From assembly GCF_032463525.1 (NCBI RefSeq), contig NZ_CP135971.1, positions 4,402,001 through 4,466,000 on the forward strand: a stretch of 64,000 bases of DNA, given 5' to 3'. This DNA comes from Pseudomonas sp. DTU_2021_1001937_2_SI_NGA_ILE_001 (lineage in GTDB: Bacteria > Pseudomonadota > Gammaproteobacteria > Pseudomonadales > Pseudomonadaceae). The first letter of the stretch is position 1; every line of letters begins with the position of its first letter. The notes beneath the pieces are model-generated. The model saw only the letters and a list, made by a program, of their open reading frames with translations. It searched no databases and had not been told where the DNA came from. Of the stretch, positions 19,577 to 28,866 are shown piece after piece. A program made the translations under genes and the position numbers.

Positions 19577-20455
19577 TCAGCGGCGGCGGCCGGTGATGCG
19601 TACCCAGCCATCACGGTCGGCGATCGGGTCGAGGTCGAAGGCATCGGCATAGGCCGCTGCCACTTCTGCGCCTTGTTCAGCGAGGATGCCCGACAGTGCC
19701 AGGCGGCCGCCCGGCTTGACCAGGCTGGCCAGCTGCGGCGCCAGGGAAACCAGCGGGCCGGCCAGGATATTGGCCACCAGCACGTCGGCCGGTTCGGCCG
19801 GCAGGTCTTCGGGCAGGTACAGCGGGAAGCGTTCGGCGGCGATGCCGTTGCGTCCGGCGTTGTCGCGCGAAGCCTCCAGGGCCTGCACGTCGATGTCGGT
19901 CCCCACGGCCTTGGGTGCGCCCAGCAGCAGCGCGGCGATGGCCAGGATGCCGGAGCCACAGCCGAAGTCCAGGACGTTGCAGCCGGCCAGGTCCTGACCG
20001 TCGAGCCACTCCAGGCACAGCGCGGTGGTCGGGTGGGTGCCGGTGCCGAAGGCCAGGCCCGGATCGAGCAGCAGGTTCACGGCATCAGGCTGCGGTGCGG
20101 CGTGCCAGCTGGGCACGATCCACAGGCGCTGGCCGAAGCGCATGGGCTGGAAGTCGTCCATCCAGCTGCGTTCCCAGTCCTGGTCTTCGATGACTTCGGC
20201 GCTGTGCTCGGGCAGCTCGGCGTCGGTCAGCAGGCGCAGGTGCGCCAGGGCCAGGCCGGCATCGGTATCGGCCTCGAACAGCGCCAGCAGGTGGGTGTGC
20301 GCCCACAGCGGCGTGGTGTTGAGCTCGGGCTCGAAGATCGGCTGGTCCTCCGCGTCCATGAACGTGACCGATACGGCGCCGACTTCGAGCAGGGCGTTTT
20401 CGTAGGTCTCGGCTTGTTCAGGGCTGATGGCGAGGCGGACTTGCAGCCAGGGCAT
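19577..20455 (-). CDS. prmA: Ribosomal protein L11 methyltransferase PrmA
   Basis: The 292-residue SAM enzyme trimethylates ribosomal protein L11. The N-terminal substrate domain begins [16 protein letters not shown]. The methyltransferase core has [19 protein letters not shown] around residue 165 and [14 protein letters not shown]. The start is the ATG at 20455, giving the exact family length; the open frame continues upstream through the terminator and is not coding. It is followed after 24 bp by the DUF3426 gene. Confidence 0.95.
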   Translation of the reverse strand: MPWLQVRLAISPEQAETYENALLEVGAVSVTFMDAEDQPIFEPELNTTPLWAHTHLLALFEADTDAGLALAHLRLLTDAELPEHSAEVIEDQDWERSWMDDFQPMRFGQRLWIVPSWHAAPQPDAVNLLLDPGLAFGTGTHPTTALCLEWLDGQDLAGCNVLDFGCGSGILAIAALLLGAPKAVGTDIDVQALEASRDNAGRNGIAAERFPLYLPEDLPAEPADVLVANILAGPLVSLAPQLASLVKPGGRLALSGILAEQGAEVAAAYADAFDLDPIADRDGWVRITGRRR

Positions 20456-20585
20456 GGGGTGTACCTGTGGATATGTCGGGAAAGCCGCGCAGTTTACTTC
20501 AGGTTGCTGGCAAAAGCTTGTGAAGGGTGCGCAGGTGGTCGTGTTCGACAGACCGCTTGCCCGGCCGTTCGCCGGCCAGGAGCGG

Positions 20586-20620
20586 AAAACACACAAGCCC
20601 CGGCGAGGCGGGGCTTGTGT
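20586..20620 (-). terminator. Terminator after accBC
   Basis: Read leftward, ACACAAGCCCC and GGGGCTTGTGT (20591-20601 and 20610-20620) form an 11-bp stem with an 8-base loop, followed by GTTTTCC. It sits 25 bp after the accC stop. Confidence 0.85.
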
Positions 20621-20644
20621 GGGGTGCATGCAAGGCAGGGAGAA

Positions 20645-21991
20645 TTACTTCTCGCTGGCCAGCTTGTGCTCCAGGTAGTGAATGTTGACTCCGCCTTTGC
20701 AGAAGCCTTCATCACGGGTCAGCTCGCGGTGCAGCGGGATGTTGGTCTTGATGCCGTCTACCACGATCTCGTCCAGCGCGTTGCGCATGCGGGCCATGGC
20801 CTCGTCACGGGTGGCGCCCCAGGTGATCAGCTTGCCGATCAGCGAGTCGTAGTTGGCAGGGACCTTGTAGCCGCTGTACAGGTGCGAATCGACGCGGACA
20901 CCGTTGCCGCCTGGCGCGTGGAAGTGCTTGACCAGGCCAGGGCTTGGAATGAACGACTTGGGATCCTCGGCGTTGATCCGGCACTCCAGTGCGTGGCCGT
21001 GGATCTTCACGTCGTCCTGGGTGTACGACAGCTTGTTGCCGGCGGCGATGCTGAGCATCTCCTTGACGATGTCGATACCGGTGACCATTTCCGAAACCGG
21101 GTGCTCTACCTGCACGCGAGTGTTCATCTCGATGAAGTAGAAGCGGCCGTTCTCGTACAGGAACTCGAAGGTGCCGGCGCCGCGGTAGCCGATCTCGATG
21201 CAAGCGCGTACGCAGCGGTCGAAGACTTCCTGGCGGGCCTTCTCGTCGATGCCCGGTGCCGGGGCTTCTTCCAGGACCTTCTGGTGGCGGCGCTGCAGCG
21301 AGCAGTCGCGGTCACCCAGATGGATGGCGTGGCCCTGGCCGTCGGAGAGCACCTGCACTTCCACGTGGCGTGGGTTGGTCAGGAACTTCTCCAGGTAGAC
21401 CATCGGGTTGCCGAATGCCGCGCCGGCTTCGGTGCGGGTCAGTTTGGCCGAAGAGATCAGGTCTTCTTCCTTGTGCACCACGCGCATGCCGCGACCACCA
21501 CCGCCGCCAGCGGCCTTGATGATGACCGGGTAGCCGACTTCACGGGCGATTGCCAGTGCAGTCTCTTCGTCTTCAGGCAGCGGGCCGTCGGAACCCGGTA
21601 CGGTCGGAACGCCGGCGCGGATCATCGCGTCCTTGGCCGAGACCTTGTCGCCCATCAGGCGGATCACGTCGGCGGACGGGCCGATGAAGGCGAAACCGGA
21701 TTTCTCGACCTGCTCGGCGAAGTCGGCGTTTTCCGCCAGGAAGCCGTAGCCAGGGTGGATGGCGGTGGCGCCAGTCAGCTCGGCGGCCGAGATGATCGCC
21801 GGGATGTTCAGGTACGACTGGGTAGCGATGGCCGGGCCGATACAGACGGTTTCATCCGCCAGGCCCAGGTGCATCAGCTCGCGGTCGGCCGTGGAGTGCA
21901 CGGCGACGGTCTTGATGCCCAGTTCCTTGCAGGCGCGCAGAATGCGCAAGGCGATTTCGCCGCGGTTGGCGATCAGGACTTTTTCCAGCAT
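20645..21991 (-). CDS. accC: Acetyl-CoA carboxylase biotin carboxylase subunit AccC
   Basis: The 448-residue ATP-grasp enzyme carboxylates biotin on AccB, the first step of fatty acid synthesis. Motifs are [20 protein letters not shown] at the start, the glycine-rich [16 protein letters not shown] loop, and [19 protein letters not shown]. The start codon is ATG 21991, preceded by GGGAGA at 8-base spacing. It lies 17 bp after accB in the standard accBC operon. Confidence 0.97.
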   Translation of the reverse strand: MLEKVLIANRGEIALRILRACKELGIKTVAVHSTADRELMHLGLADETVCIGPAIATQSYLNIPAIISAAELTGATAIHPGYGFLAENADFAEQVEKSGFAFIGPSADVIRLMGDKVSAKDAMIRAGVPTVPGSDGPLPEDEETALAIAREVGYPVIIKAAGGGGGRGMRVVHKEEDLISSAKLTRTEAGAAFGNPMVYLEKFLTNPRHVEVQVLSDGQGHAIHLGDRDCSLQRRHQKVLEEAPAPGIDEKARQEVFDRCVRACIEIGYRGAGTFEFLYENGRFYFIEMNTRVQVEHPVSEMVTGIDIVKEMLSIAAGNKLSYTQDDVKIHGHALECRINAEDPKSFIPSPGLVKHFHAPGGNGVRVDSHLYSGYKVPANYDSLIGKLITWGATRDEAMARMRNALDEIVVDGIKTNIPLHRELTRDEGFCKGGVNIHYLEHKLASEK

Positions 21992-22008
21992 CGCAGGGTC
22001 TCCCTGGT

Positions 22009-22467
22009 TCAAACGATGGTGAACAGCGGCTGGTCGAACTCAACCGGCTGACCGTTCTCTACCAGGATGGACTCGATGGTGCCGCTGGTTTCGGCCTGGA
22101 TGTGGTTCATCATCTTCATGGCTTCGACGATGCACAGGGTGTCGCCCTTCTTGACGGTCTGGCCGACTTCGACGAACGCCGGGGAAGTTGGCGACGGCGT
22201 GCGGTAGAAGGTGCCGACCATTGGCGAAGCGACCACGGTGCCGTTGAGTTTCGGGGCGGCCGGTGCGGCGTCGGCGGCTGGAGCGGCAGCAGCAGGCGCT
22301 GGCGCGGCAACCGGTGCGGCGGCAGGGGCTGGAGCGTAGTAGGTCTGGGCCGGAGTCTTGCTGTGACGGCTGATTCGTACGGACTCTTCGCCTTCACGGA
22401 TTTCCAGTTCGTCGATACCGGACTCTTCCAGCAGCTCGATCAGTTTCTTGACTTTACGGATATCCAT
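22009..22467 (-). CDS. accB: Biotin carboxyl carrier protein AccB
   Basis: The 152-residue protein has an N-terminal dimerisation segment, an Ala/Pro-rich flexible linker (about 38-75) and a C-terminal biotinyl domain with EAMKM, in which Lys118 is the biotinylated residue. It carries the carboxybiotin of acetyl-CoA carboxylase and is encoded immediately upstream of accC. Confidence 0.97.
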   Translation of the reverse strand: MDIRKVKKLIELLEESGIDELEIREGEESVRISRHSKTPAQTYYAPAPAAAPVAAPAPAAAAPAADAAPAAPKLNGTVVASPMVGTFYRTPSPTSPAFVEVGQTVKKGDTLCIVEAMKMMNHIQAETSGTIESILVENGQPVEFDQPLFTIV

Positions 22468-22620
22468 TAATCATCAACTCCCAAAGGGTTTTCAATGTGC
22501 GGTTCGGCAGGCGTCCAGGTCATGCCAGGCTGTTCGACGGCGGGCTGCTTGCCAGCAATGTCGCGCAAACCGTCGTGACGGTCTGCGTTGCCTGACGCGG
22601 CGTGGTCACGCTCGTGCCGG

Positions 22621-23073
22621 TCAAGGCTTGGCGTTCTTGGCCAAATGTTCCAGGGCGGCTTCGAGGGCCATGCGGTAACCGCTGGCGCCGAGGCCGCAGA
22701 TCACTCCTACCGCAACGTCGGAGAAGTAGGAGTGATGACGGAAAGGTTCGCGTTTATGTACGTTCGACAGATGCACTTCGATGAATGGGATGCTCACTCC
22801 CATGATCGCGTCACGTATTGCCACACTTGTGTGCGTGAACGCCGCCGGATTGATGATGATGAAATCCACGCCTTCGCCGCGCGCGGCATGGATGCGGTCG
22901 ATCAGCTCGTACTCGGCGTTGCTCTGCAGGTACATCAGATGATGGCCGGCGTCACGGGCCCGCTGCTCGAGATCCTGGTTGATCTGGGCCAGGGTCGTGG
23001 TGCCGTACACGCCGGGTTCACGGGTGCCCAGCAGGTTCAGATTCGGGCCGTGCAGGACCAGCAAGGTCGCCAT
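22621..23073 (-). CDS. aroQ: Type II 3-dehydroquinate dehydratase AroQ
   Basis: The 150-residue shikimate-pathway enzyme converts 3-dehydroquinate to 3-dehydroshikimate. [20 protein letters not shown] gives the N-terminal signature with the catalytic-loop Arg and Tyr; the [16 protein letters not shown] segment carries the catalytic His. ATG 23073 has AAGGA upstream. It precedes accB by about 150 bp, a conserved arrangement in many proteobacteria. Confidence 0.95.
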   Translation of the reverse strand: MATLLVLHGPNLNLLGTREPGVYGTTTLAQINQDLEQRARDAGHHLMYLQSNAEYELIDRIHAARGEGVDFIIINPAAFTHTSVAIRDAIMGVSIPFIEVHLSNVHKREPFRHHSYFSDVAVGVICGLGASGYRMALEAALEHLAKNAKP

Positions 23074-23202
23074 CGTCAGTTCCTTTTTGTTGTTCACGAA
23101 CGTTTGGTGCCCGCGACTATGCCGCAAGGGGCTTTAACTGTCCAGTTAACAACAGTAGCCAACACGATAAGCGATATTCGCGAAAAGTTTGTGACCCGGA
23201 CG

Positions 23203-24990
23203 TTAAATCTGGTCATTTGCCCCTTTCAGGCGCTCGATCAGGCCCTGAGCGTCGATTTCGCCGACAACCCGGACGTTTTCCAGCTCTTCGCCGCTTTTGC
23301 TGAAAAATAGCAATGCGGGAGGGCCGAAAAGTTTGTAGCGATCAAGCAGGGCGCGTTGCTCCGCATTGCTTTCGGTCACATCCATGCGAATTCGCTCCAG
23401 ACCCGACAGGCGGGCCTGCACGGCAGGATCGGGGAGTACTTCGTGCTCGATGACTTTGCAGCTGATGCACCAGTCGGCGTACCAGTCCAGCACCAGCCCC
23501 CGGCCTGCGTCACGGGCCCGTGCCAGCGCTTGGTCCAGTTCTGCAGCGGTGCGCAGGGTCTGCCACTGGCTGGCCGGCTGCGCACTTGGCGACGCTACCG
23601 CCACGACCTGGGGACGGCCTAGCGGGCGCAGGGGATCGGTTTCACCCTTGAGGGCGCCGTACCAGCATGCCAGAGCGTAGACCAGTAGAAACAGGCCGAG
23701 TAGTTGCGCGAGGGTTTGCCGGGTGGTTTTTTCGCTGAAATTCAGTGTGCCGAGGAACAGCGCCACCCCGGCGGCCAGCAGGCCGATCAGCAGCAAGGTC
23801 AGCGCGCCGGGCAGGACGCGACTGAGCAGGCCGATGGCCAGGCCCAGCAGCAGTACGCCGATGGCGTTCTTCACGGTGACCAGCCAGGCGCCGCTCTTGG
23901 GCAGCCAGGCCGCGCCGCCGGTGCCAACCAGGATCAGCGGCAGGCCCATGCCCAGGCCCAGGGCGAACAGCTTGAGCGCGCCACCCAGGGCGTCGCCGGT
24001 GGCGCTGATGTACAGCAGCGCGCCGGCCAGCGGGGCCGACACGCAGGGTGAAACCAGCAGGCTGGACAGCACGCCGAGGACCGCTGCGCCCCACAACGAA
24101 CCGCCCTGGGTCTTGCCGGCCAGGCGGTCGAGGCGCGAACTCAGGGCCTGCGGCAGGCGCAGTTCGAAGGCGCCGAACATCGCCAGCGCGAAGACCACGA
24201 AAAACAGTGCGAAAGGCACCAGCACCCAGGCCGATTGCAGGCGTGCCTGCAAGTTCAGGCTAGCGCCGAATACGCCCATCAGTGCGCCCAGCACCGCGAA
24301 GCAGGCGGCCATTGGCAGTACGTAGGCCAGCGACAGGCTCAGGCCACGCAGACCACCGACCTGGCCACGCATCACCACGCCGGACAGGATCGGCAGCATG
24401 GGCAGTACGCAGGGGGTGAAGGTCAGGCCGATACCGGCCAGCAGGAACAGCGCCAGTTCCTTCCAGCTCCAGGAGGCCGTTGCGGGGTGTGTGGCTGCGG
24501 CGCTGAGGGCGCCGCCGGCGGTGTCGCCGTCGATGTTCAGGCGCTCGGTTTCCGGCGGGTAGCACAACCCGTGGTCGGCACAGCCCTGGTAGGTGACCGC
24601 GAGGGTGAAGCCGCGCCGCTCTTCGGGCTTGCGTGGCAGTTCGATGTCGAGAATGCCGTGGTAGACCTCGACATCACCGAAGTATTCATCGTGCTTCTGC
24701 TCGCCGTCCGGCAGGCGCGCCTCACCCAGACCAATGTCGGCAGGCTCGGTGCGGAACTGGAAGCGATGGCGGTACAGGTAGTAGCCGTCGGCGGCCACCA
24801 GGCGCAGCTTGATGCTCTGCTCGGTGGTTTCGACCAGGCTGAGCTGGAAGGCCTGGCGCACAGGAAGAAATTGCTTGCTGTTATCCAGCGTCGAACCGCC
24901 CAGGGTGGCGGAAGGCCGGCTGTCCAGCAGGCTGGAGGCATGGACGGGCAGGGCGATGAGCAACAGCATCATCAGAAGCAGGCGGCGCAT
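23203..24990 (-). CDS. dsbD: Thiol:disulfide interchange protein DsbD
   Basis: The 595-residue inner-membrane reductase passes electrons from cytoplasmic thioredoxin to periplasmic partners. Order: signal peptide (1-18), periplasmic immunoglobulin-like domain with GCADHGLCYPP, an eight-helix membrane domain with cysteines in FTPCVLPMLPI and VSPCVSAPL, and a C-terminal thioredoxin-like domain with WCISC. All three redox pairs are present, so the protein looks functional. Confidence 0.95.
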   Translation of the reverse strand: MRRLLLMMLLLIALPVHASSLLDSRPSATLGGSTLDNSKQFLPVRQAFQLSLVETTEQSIKLRLVAADGYYLYRHRFQFRTEPADIGLGEARLPDGEQKHDEYFGDVEVYHGILDIELPRKPEERRGFTLAVTYQGCADHGLCYPPETERLNIDGDTAGGALSAAATHPATASWSWKELALFLLAGIGLTFTPCVLPMLPILSGVVMRGQVGGLRGLSLSLAYVLPMAACFAVLGALMGVFGASLNLQARLQSAWVLVPFALFFVVFALAMFGAFELRLPQALSSRLDRLAGKTQGGSLWGAAVLGVLSSLLVSPCVSAPLAGALLYISATGDALGGALKLFALGLGMGLPLILVGTGGAAWLPKSGAWLVTVKNAIGVLLLGLAIGLLSRVLPGALTLLLIGLLAAGVALFLGTLNFSEKTTRQTLAQLLGLFLLVYALACWYGALKGETDPLRPLGRPQVVAVASPSAQPASQWQTLRTAAELDQALARARDAGRGLVLDWYADWCISCKVIEHEVLPDPAVQARLSGLERIRMDVTESNAEQRALLDRYKLFGPPALLFFSKSGEELENVRVVGEIDAQGLIERLKGANDQI

Positions 24991-25117
24991 GGCAACCTCG
25001 GGTCGCGGAAGATCGGCGCATGATAACCAAGTGTGCCGATGCCTGCTGGATGCAGATGTGTAAGAGCAAATGTTGGCTGCGCTGCCCGGTGCGACGACGC
25101 CGAACTGTCATCCGCGC

Positions 25118-26773
25118 TCAGGCGTCGACCACCGGCAGTTCGACATGATAGGGCGCGGCGTTGAGCGCCGACTGCACCTGGTTGCGCCCGGCCTTCTTGG
25201 CCCGATACAGCGCCCCGTCTGCCTGGGCGGCGAGGGTCTGGCTGTCGTCCTGCGTCCCGAGGGTCACCAGGCCGGCGCTGAACGTACAGGCCAGGCTCAC
25301 CGGGTCGGCCGGATAGCGGATTTCCGAGAAGCGCTGGCGAATCTCTTCGAGCACCTTGTGGGCATTGACCAGCTCGGTATCGGGCATGACGATGGCGAAC
25401 TCTTCGCCGCCGTAGCGGCCGATCAGATCGCTCTTGCGCAAGCGTTGCTTCAGAAACAGCGACAGGCTCTTGATCACCCGGTCGCCCATGGGGTGGCCAT
25501 GGGTGTCGTTGACCCGCTTGAAGTGATCGATGTCGAGCATGGCGAAGCACAGCGGCCGGTTGTCGCGCCGCGCTTGGAAGCAGCTGTCGTCGAGCAGCTG
25601 CAGGATGTGCGTGTGGTTGTACAGGCCGGTAAGGCTGTCGCGCACCATGCGCGCCTTCAGGCGGCGGGCGCGGGCGGCACGGTTGCGCACCGTGCTGACC
25701 AGGTGCCGGGGCTGGATGGGCTTGGTCAGGAAGTCGTCACCGCCTTCGCTCATGGCGTCGAGCTGCTTGTCCAGGTCGTCTTCGGCAGACAGGTAGATGA
25801 TGGGCACGCTGACATAGCGGTCGTTGTGGCGAATCACCTTGGCCAGTTCGGGACCGGTGCAACCGGGCATGTACATGTCGAGGATGATCAGATCGGGCTG
25901 GAAGTGCGACAGCTCGGTCATGGCCTGGATCGGGTCGAGCAGGATGCGCGTGACGATTCCGGCATTGTTGAGCACCCGCTGGGTAAAGGCGGCCTGGGCC
26001 CGTGAGTCGTCGACGATCAGCACCTTGATCGGGTCGTAGCGATCGGCACGGCCAAGCAGTTCGATCTTTTCCAGCAGCACCGACGCATCGAGCGTGCCGC
26101 AGAGAAAGTCCTGGCCCCCCGAGCGCACGGCGGCCAGGCGGGTCGGGGTGTCGGCGTCGGTCTCGCTGAAGAACAGCAGCGGCAGGGTATTTTCCAGCCC
26201 TTGCTGAATGCGTGCCGCCAGGTTCAGGCCTTCGCCGCGGCCGGCGAAGTCCACGTCCATGACCATCGCCGCCGGCAGGCATTGCTGCAGTGCCGCGCCT
26301 ACGCAAGCGATGCTTTCCAATGCCAGGGCCGACCAGCCGAAGAACTCCAGCTGACGAGCCAGCTGCTCGCCGGCTTCCTGATCCTGCAGCGCGATGTACA
26401 CCGGTTTGCGCAGCGGCGGCAGCACCGTGCGCTCCAGTTGGTCGCCCTGACGCAGGCCTGTCTGCGACAAGGCTTGCATCAGGTGGCTGAGCTGGTTGAT
26501 CAACTCGCTGTTGAGCCGCCCCCGGTTGGCCTGCATGGCGTCGAGAAGCTCGTTGAGTTGCTGAGCGAGGCGGATGTGCTCGCGCTGCTCGAAACGTTCC
26601 GCGAAGCGTAACAGGCCCAGACTGGCCTCACGCAGTTCGGCCTGGTCCTCGGCGGTCCATTCGCGACGATGCAGGCGTTGCCAGATCTCCAGGATCTGCC
26701 GCGCCTGGTGAATGACCCGTTGGGCGAAATGGTGCTTGAGACGCTCGCGACTGGGGTCAAGTGCTTCGGTCAT
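25118..26773 (-). CDS. gcbA: GcbA-like diguanylate cyclase with receiver domain
   Basis: The 551-residue response regulator has a helical N-terminus (about 1-110), a degenerate receiver-like region (about 115-245), a receiver domain (VLIVDDSRAQAAF; phospho-acceptor in LIILDMYMPG) and a GGDEF domain. The active site is GGEEF at 455-459. An RKSD inhibitory site (446-449) lies exactly five residues upstream, implying c-di-GMP feedback. Its position next to dsbD and its domain order match GcbA, which promotes early surface attachment in P. fluorescens and P. aeruginosa. The symbol is by analogy. Confidence 0.85.
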   Translation of the reverse strand: MTEALDPSRERLKHHFAQRVIHQARQILEIWQRLHRREWTAEDQAELREASLGLLRFAERFEQREHIRLAQQLNELLDAMQANRGRLNSELINQLSHLMQALSQTGLRQGDQLERTVLPPLRKPVYIALQDQEAGEQLARQLEFFGWSALALESIACVGAALQQCLPAAMVMDVDFAGRGEGLNLAARIQQGLENTLPLLFFSETDADTPTRLAAVRSGGQDFLCGTLDASVLLEKIELLGRADRYDPIKVLIVDDSRAQAAFTQRVLNNAGIVTRILLDPIQAMTELSHFQPDLIILDMYMPGCTGPELAKVIRHNDRYVSVPIIYLSAEDDLDKQLDAMSEGGDDFLTKPIQPRHLVSTVRNRAARARRLKARMVRDSLTGLYNHTHILQLLDDSCFQARRDNRPLCFAMLDIDHFKRVNDTHGHPMGDRVIKSLSLFLKQRLRKSDLIGRYGGEEFAIVMPDTELVNAHKVLEEIRQRFSEIRYPADPVSLACTFSAGLVTLGTQDDSQTLAAQADGALYRAKKAGRNQVQSALNAAPYHVELPVVDA

Positions 26774-26958
26774 AGGCTGGCGTCTGCTGGGCGGCTGAGG
26801 AACGTTGATGGCCGCATGCTATCACCGTGCTGGCGGCTGTGGCGCGCTGCAAGTCAACAAATTGTCAAAAAAATGCTGTCCGTTTTTCGGCAGTTCGCAA
26901 TGTTTTCGACCATTTTCATTGGAATCAATGGCTTAGCCGCTACTGCCGTTCATCGCGC

Positions 26959-26986
26959 AAAAAAAGCCGCCCGGTAGTAGGGCGGC
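26959..26986 (-). terminator. Terminator after bauC
   Basis: Read leftward, GCCGCCC / GGGCGGC (26966-26972 and 26980-26986) with a 7-base loop is followed by a run of seven T. It lies about 45 bp after the bauC stop. Confidence 0.85.
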
Positions 26987-27029
26987 CAATCGGGGTTGAA
27001 CAGGTTAGGCGACGGCTTTACGCGGGGTT

Positions 27030-28526
27030 TCAGCCGTTGCTGGGGAAGGCGAACTGCGCTGCTTCATGGCTGGTACGCTGCGGCCAGCGCTGGGTGATGG
27101 CTTTCTTGCGGGTGTAGAAACGCACGCCATCCGGGCCGTAGGCGTGCAGGTCGCCGAACAGCGAACGCTTCCAGCCGCCGAAGCTGTGATAGCTCACCGG
27201 GACGGGCAGTGGCACGTTGACGCCGACCATGCCCACTTCGATCTCGTCGCAGAACAGCCGCGCCGACTCACCGTCACGGGTGAAGATGCAGGTGCCGTTG
27301 CCGTATTCATGGGCATTGATCAGGGCGATGGCCTCTTCCAGGCTGTTGACGCGTACCACGCACAGCACCGGGCCGAAGATCTCTTCCTTGTAGATGCGCA
27401 TTTCCGGGGTCACGCGGTCGAACAGGGTGCCGCCGACGAAGAAGCCGTTCTCGTTGCCGGCCACCTGGTAGCCACGGCCGTCGACCACCAGCTCGGCGCC
27501 GTTGGCCAGGCCGTCGTCGATGTAACCGACCACCTTGTCACGCGCCGCGGCTGTCACCAACGGGCCCATGTCCAGGCCGCTGCAGGTGCCGGCGCCGATT
27601 TTCAGGGCCTTGATCTGCGGCACGATCTTCTGCACCAGGGCGTCGGCGATCGCGTCGCCCACGCACACGGCCACCGAAATGGCCATGCAGCGCTCGCCGC
27701 ACGAGCCGTAGGCCGCACCCATCAGAGCGCTGACCGCGTTGTCCAGCTCGGCATCAGGCATCAGCACCGCATGGTTCTTGGCGCCGCCCAGGGCCTGCAC
27801 GCGCTTGCCGCGCTTGGTGCCTTCGGCATAGATGTATTCGGCAATCGGGGTCGAGCCGACGAAGCTCAAGGCACGGACTTCCGGCGCTTCGATCAGCGCG
27901 TCCACGGCTTCCTTGTCGCCGTGTACCACGTTGAGCACGCCTTTGGGCAGGCCCGCTTCGTGCAGCAGCTCGGCGATCAACAGGGTCGAGCTGGGGTCGC
28001 GCTCGGAAGGCTTGAGAATGAAGCAGTTGCCACAAACGATGGCCAGCGGGTACATCCACAGCGGCACCATGGCCGGGAAGTTGAACGGGGTGATGCCGGC
28101 GACCACGCCGATCGGCTGCAGGTCGCTCCAGGCATCGATGTTCGGGCCGACGTTGCGGCTGTACTCGCCCTTGAGAATCTGCGGGGCGGCAGTGGCGAAC
28201 TCGACGTTCTCGATGCCGCGCTTGAGTTCGCCGACGGCGTCTTCCAGGGTCTTGCCGTGCTCTTCGCTGATCAGCTGGGCGATGCGCGCTTCATTGGCTT
28301 CCAGCAGTTGCTTGAAGCGGAACATGACCTGCGCGCGCTTGGCCGGTGGGGTATTGCGCCAGGCCGGGTAAGCGGCCTTGGCCGCGTCGATGGCCTGCTG
28401 CACGGTGGCACGGCTGGCCAGGCCGAGGCTGTGGATAGCCTCGCCGGTGGACGGGTTGAAGACGTCGGTGGTGCGGCCTTGCGCGACGACGTGTTCACCG
28501 TTGATCAGGTGCGCGATGGTGCTCAT
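27030..28526 (-). CDS. bauC: 3-Oxopropanoate / methylmalonate-semialdehyde dehydrogenase (BauC)
   Basis: This 498-residue CoA-acylating aldehyde dehydrogenase belongs to the MmsA family. PIGVVAGITPFNFPAMVPLW, ERDPSSTLLIAELL and the active-site region GSCGERCMA are visible. With bauB, bauA and divergent bauR it forms the beta-alanine catabolic unit known from P. aeruginosa. There the aminotransferase makes malonate semialdehyde (3-oxopropanoate), which this enzyme converts to acetyl-CoA. On family alone it could be called mmsA; context favours bauC. Confidence 0.88.
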   Translation of the reverse strand: MSTIAHLINGEHVVAQGRTTDVFNPSTGEAIHSLGLASRATVQQAIDAAKAAYPAWRNTPPAKRAQVMFRFKQLLEANEARIAQLISEEHGKTLEDAVGELKRGIENVEFATAAPQILKGEYSRNVGPNIDAWSDLQPIGVVAGITPFNFPAMVPLWMYPLAIVCGNCFILKPSERDPSSTLLIAELLHEAGLPKGVLNVVHGDKEAVDALIEAPEVRALSFVGSTPIAEYIYAEGTKRGKRVQALGGAKNHAVLMPDAELDNAVSALMGAAYGSCGERCMAISVAVCVGDAIADALVQKIVPQIKALKIGAGTCSGLDMGPLVTAAARDKVVGYIDDGLANGAELVVDGRGYQVAGNENGFFVGGTLFDRVTPEMRIYKEEIFGPVLCVVRVNSLEEAIALINAHEYGNGTCIFTRDGESARLFCDEIEVGMVGVNVPLPVPVSYHSFGGWKRSLFGDLHAYGPDGVRFYTRKKAITQRWPQRTSHEAAQFAFPSNG

Positions 28527-28566
28527 GCGTTAGGTTCCCGTAATGCGTGTTGTTCGGGCCGCGCCT

Positions 28567-28866
28567 TCAGGGCTGCGGCCGTTTGAGTTCGGTTTCGACA
28601 AAGATCACCGGGTGATCACTGGCATTGACCACGTTGTGATCGACGCCGGCCTTGCGAAAGTAGGACTGCCCGGCGACCAGCGGGGCGAAGCGGTCGCCCT
28701 GCGGGGTTTCCAGCAGCAGCGTGCCGTCGGTCATCGGCACCACCACGTAGTCATGGTCGTGGCAGTGCCGGCCGGTTTCCGCGCCGGGCGCGAAGCGCCA
28801 CTCGGTGACCACCACCTCGTCGGTGTCGACCTGGACCGTGGCGATCGCCTTGGGGCGCAGGCTCAT
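28567..28866 (-). CDS. bauB: BauB small cupin protein
   Basis: The 99-residue single-domain cupin has GRHCHDHDYVVVPMTDG, the first cupin motif with metal-ligand histidines, and a second motif near QSYFRKAGVDHNV. In P. aeruginosa BauB is encoded between bauA and bauC; its exact activity is unknown. It overlaps the bauA stop by one base (TGATG). The open frame extends upstream within bauA but the coupled ATG is the credible start. Confidence 0.85.
   Translation of the reverse strand: MSLRPKAIATVQVDTDEVVVTEWRFAPGAETGRHCHDHDYVVVPMTDGTLLLETPQGDRFAPLVAGQSYFRKAGVDHNVVNASDHPVIFVETELKRPQP

Noticed and set aside
27030..28526. Valine-catabolic mmsA assignment
   Set aside because: The family allows it, but adjacent bauB, bauA and divergent bauR match the beta-alanine unit; no mmsB or mmsR is present.
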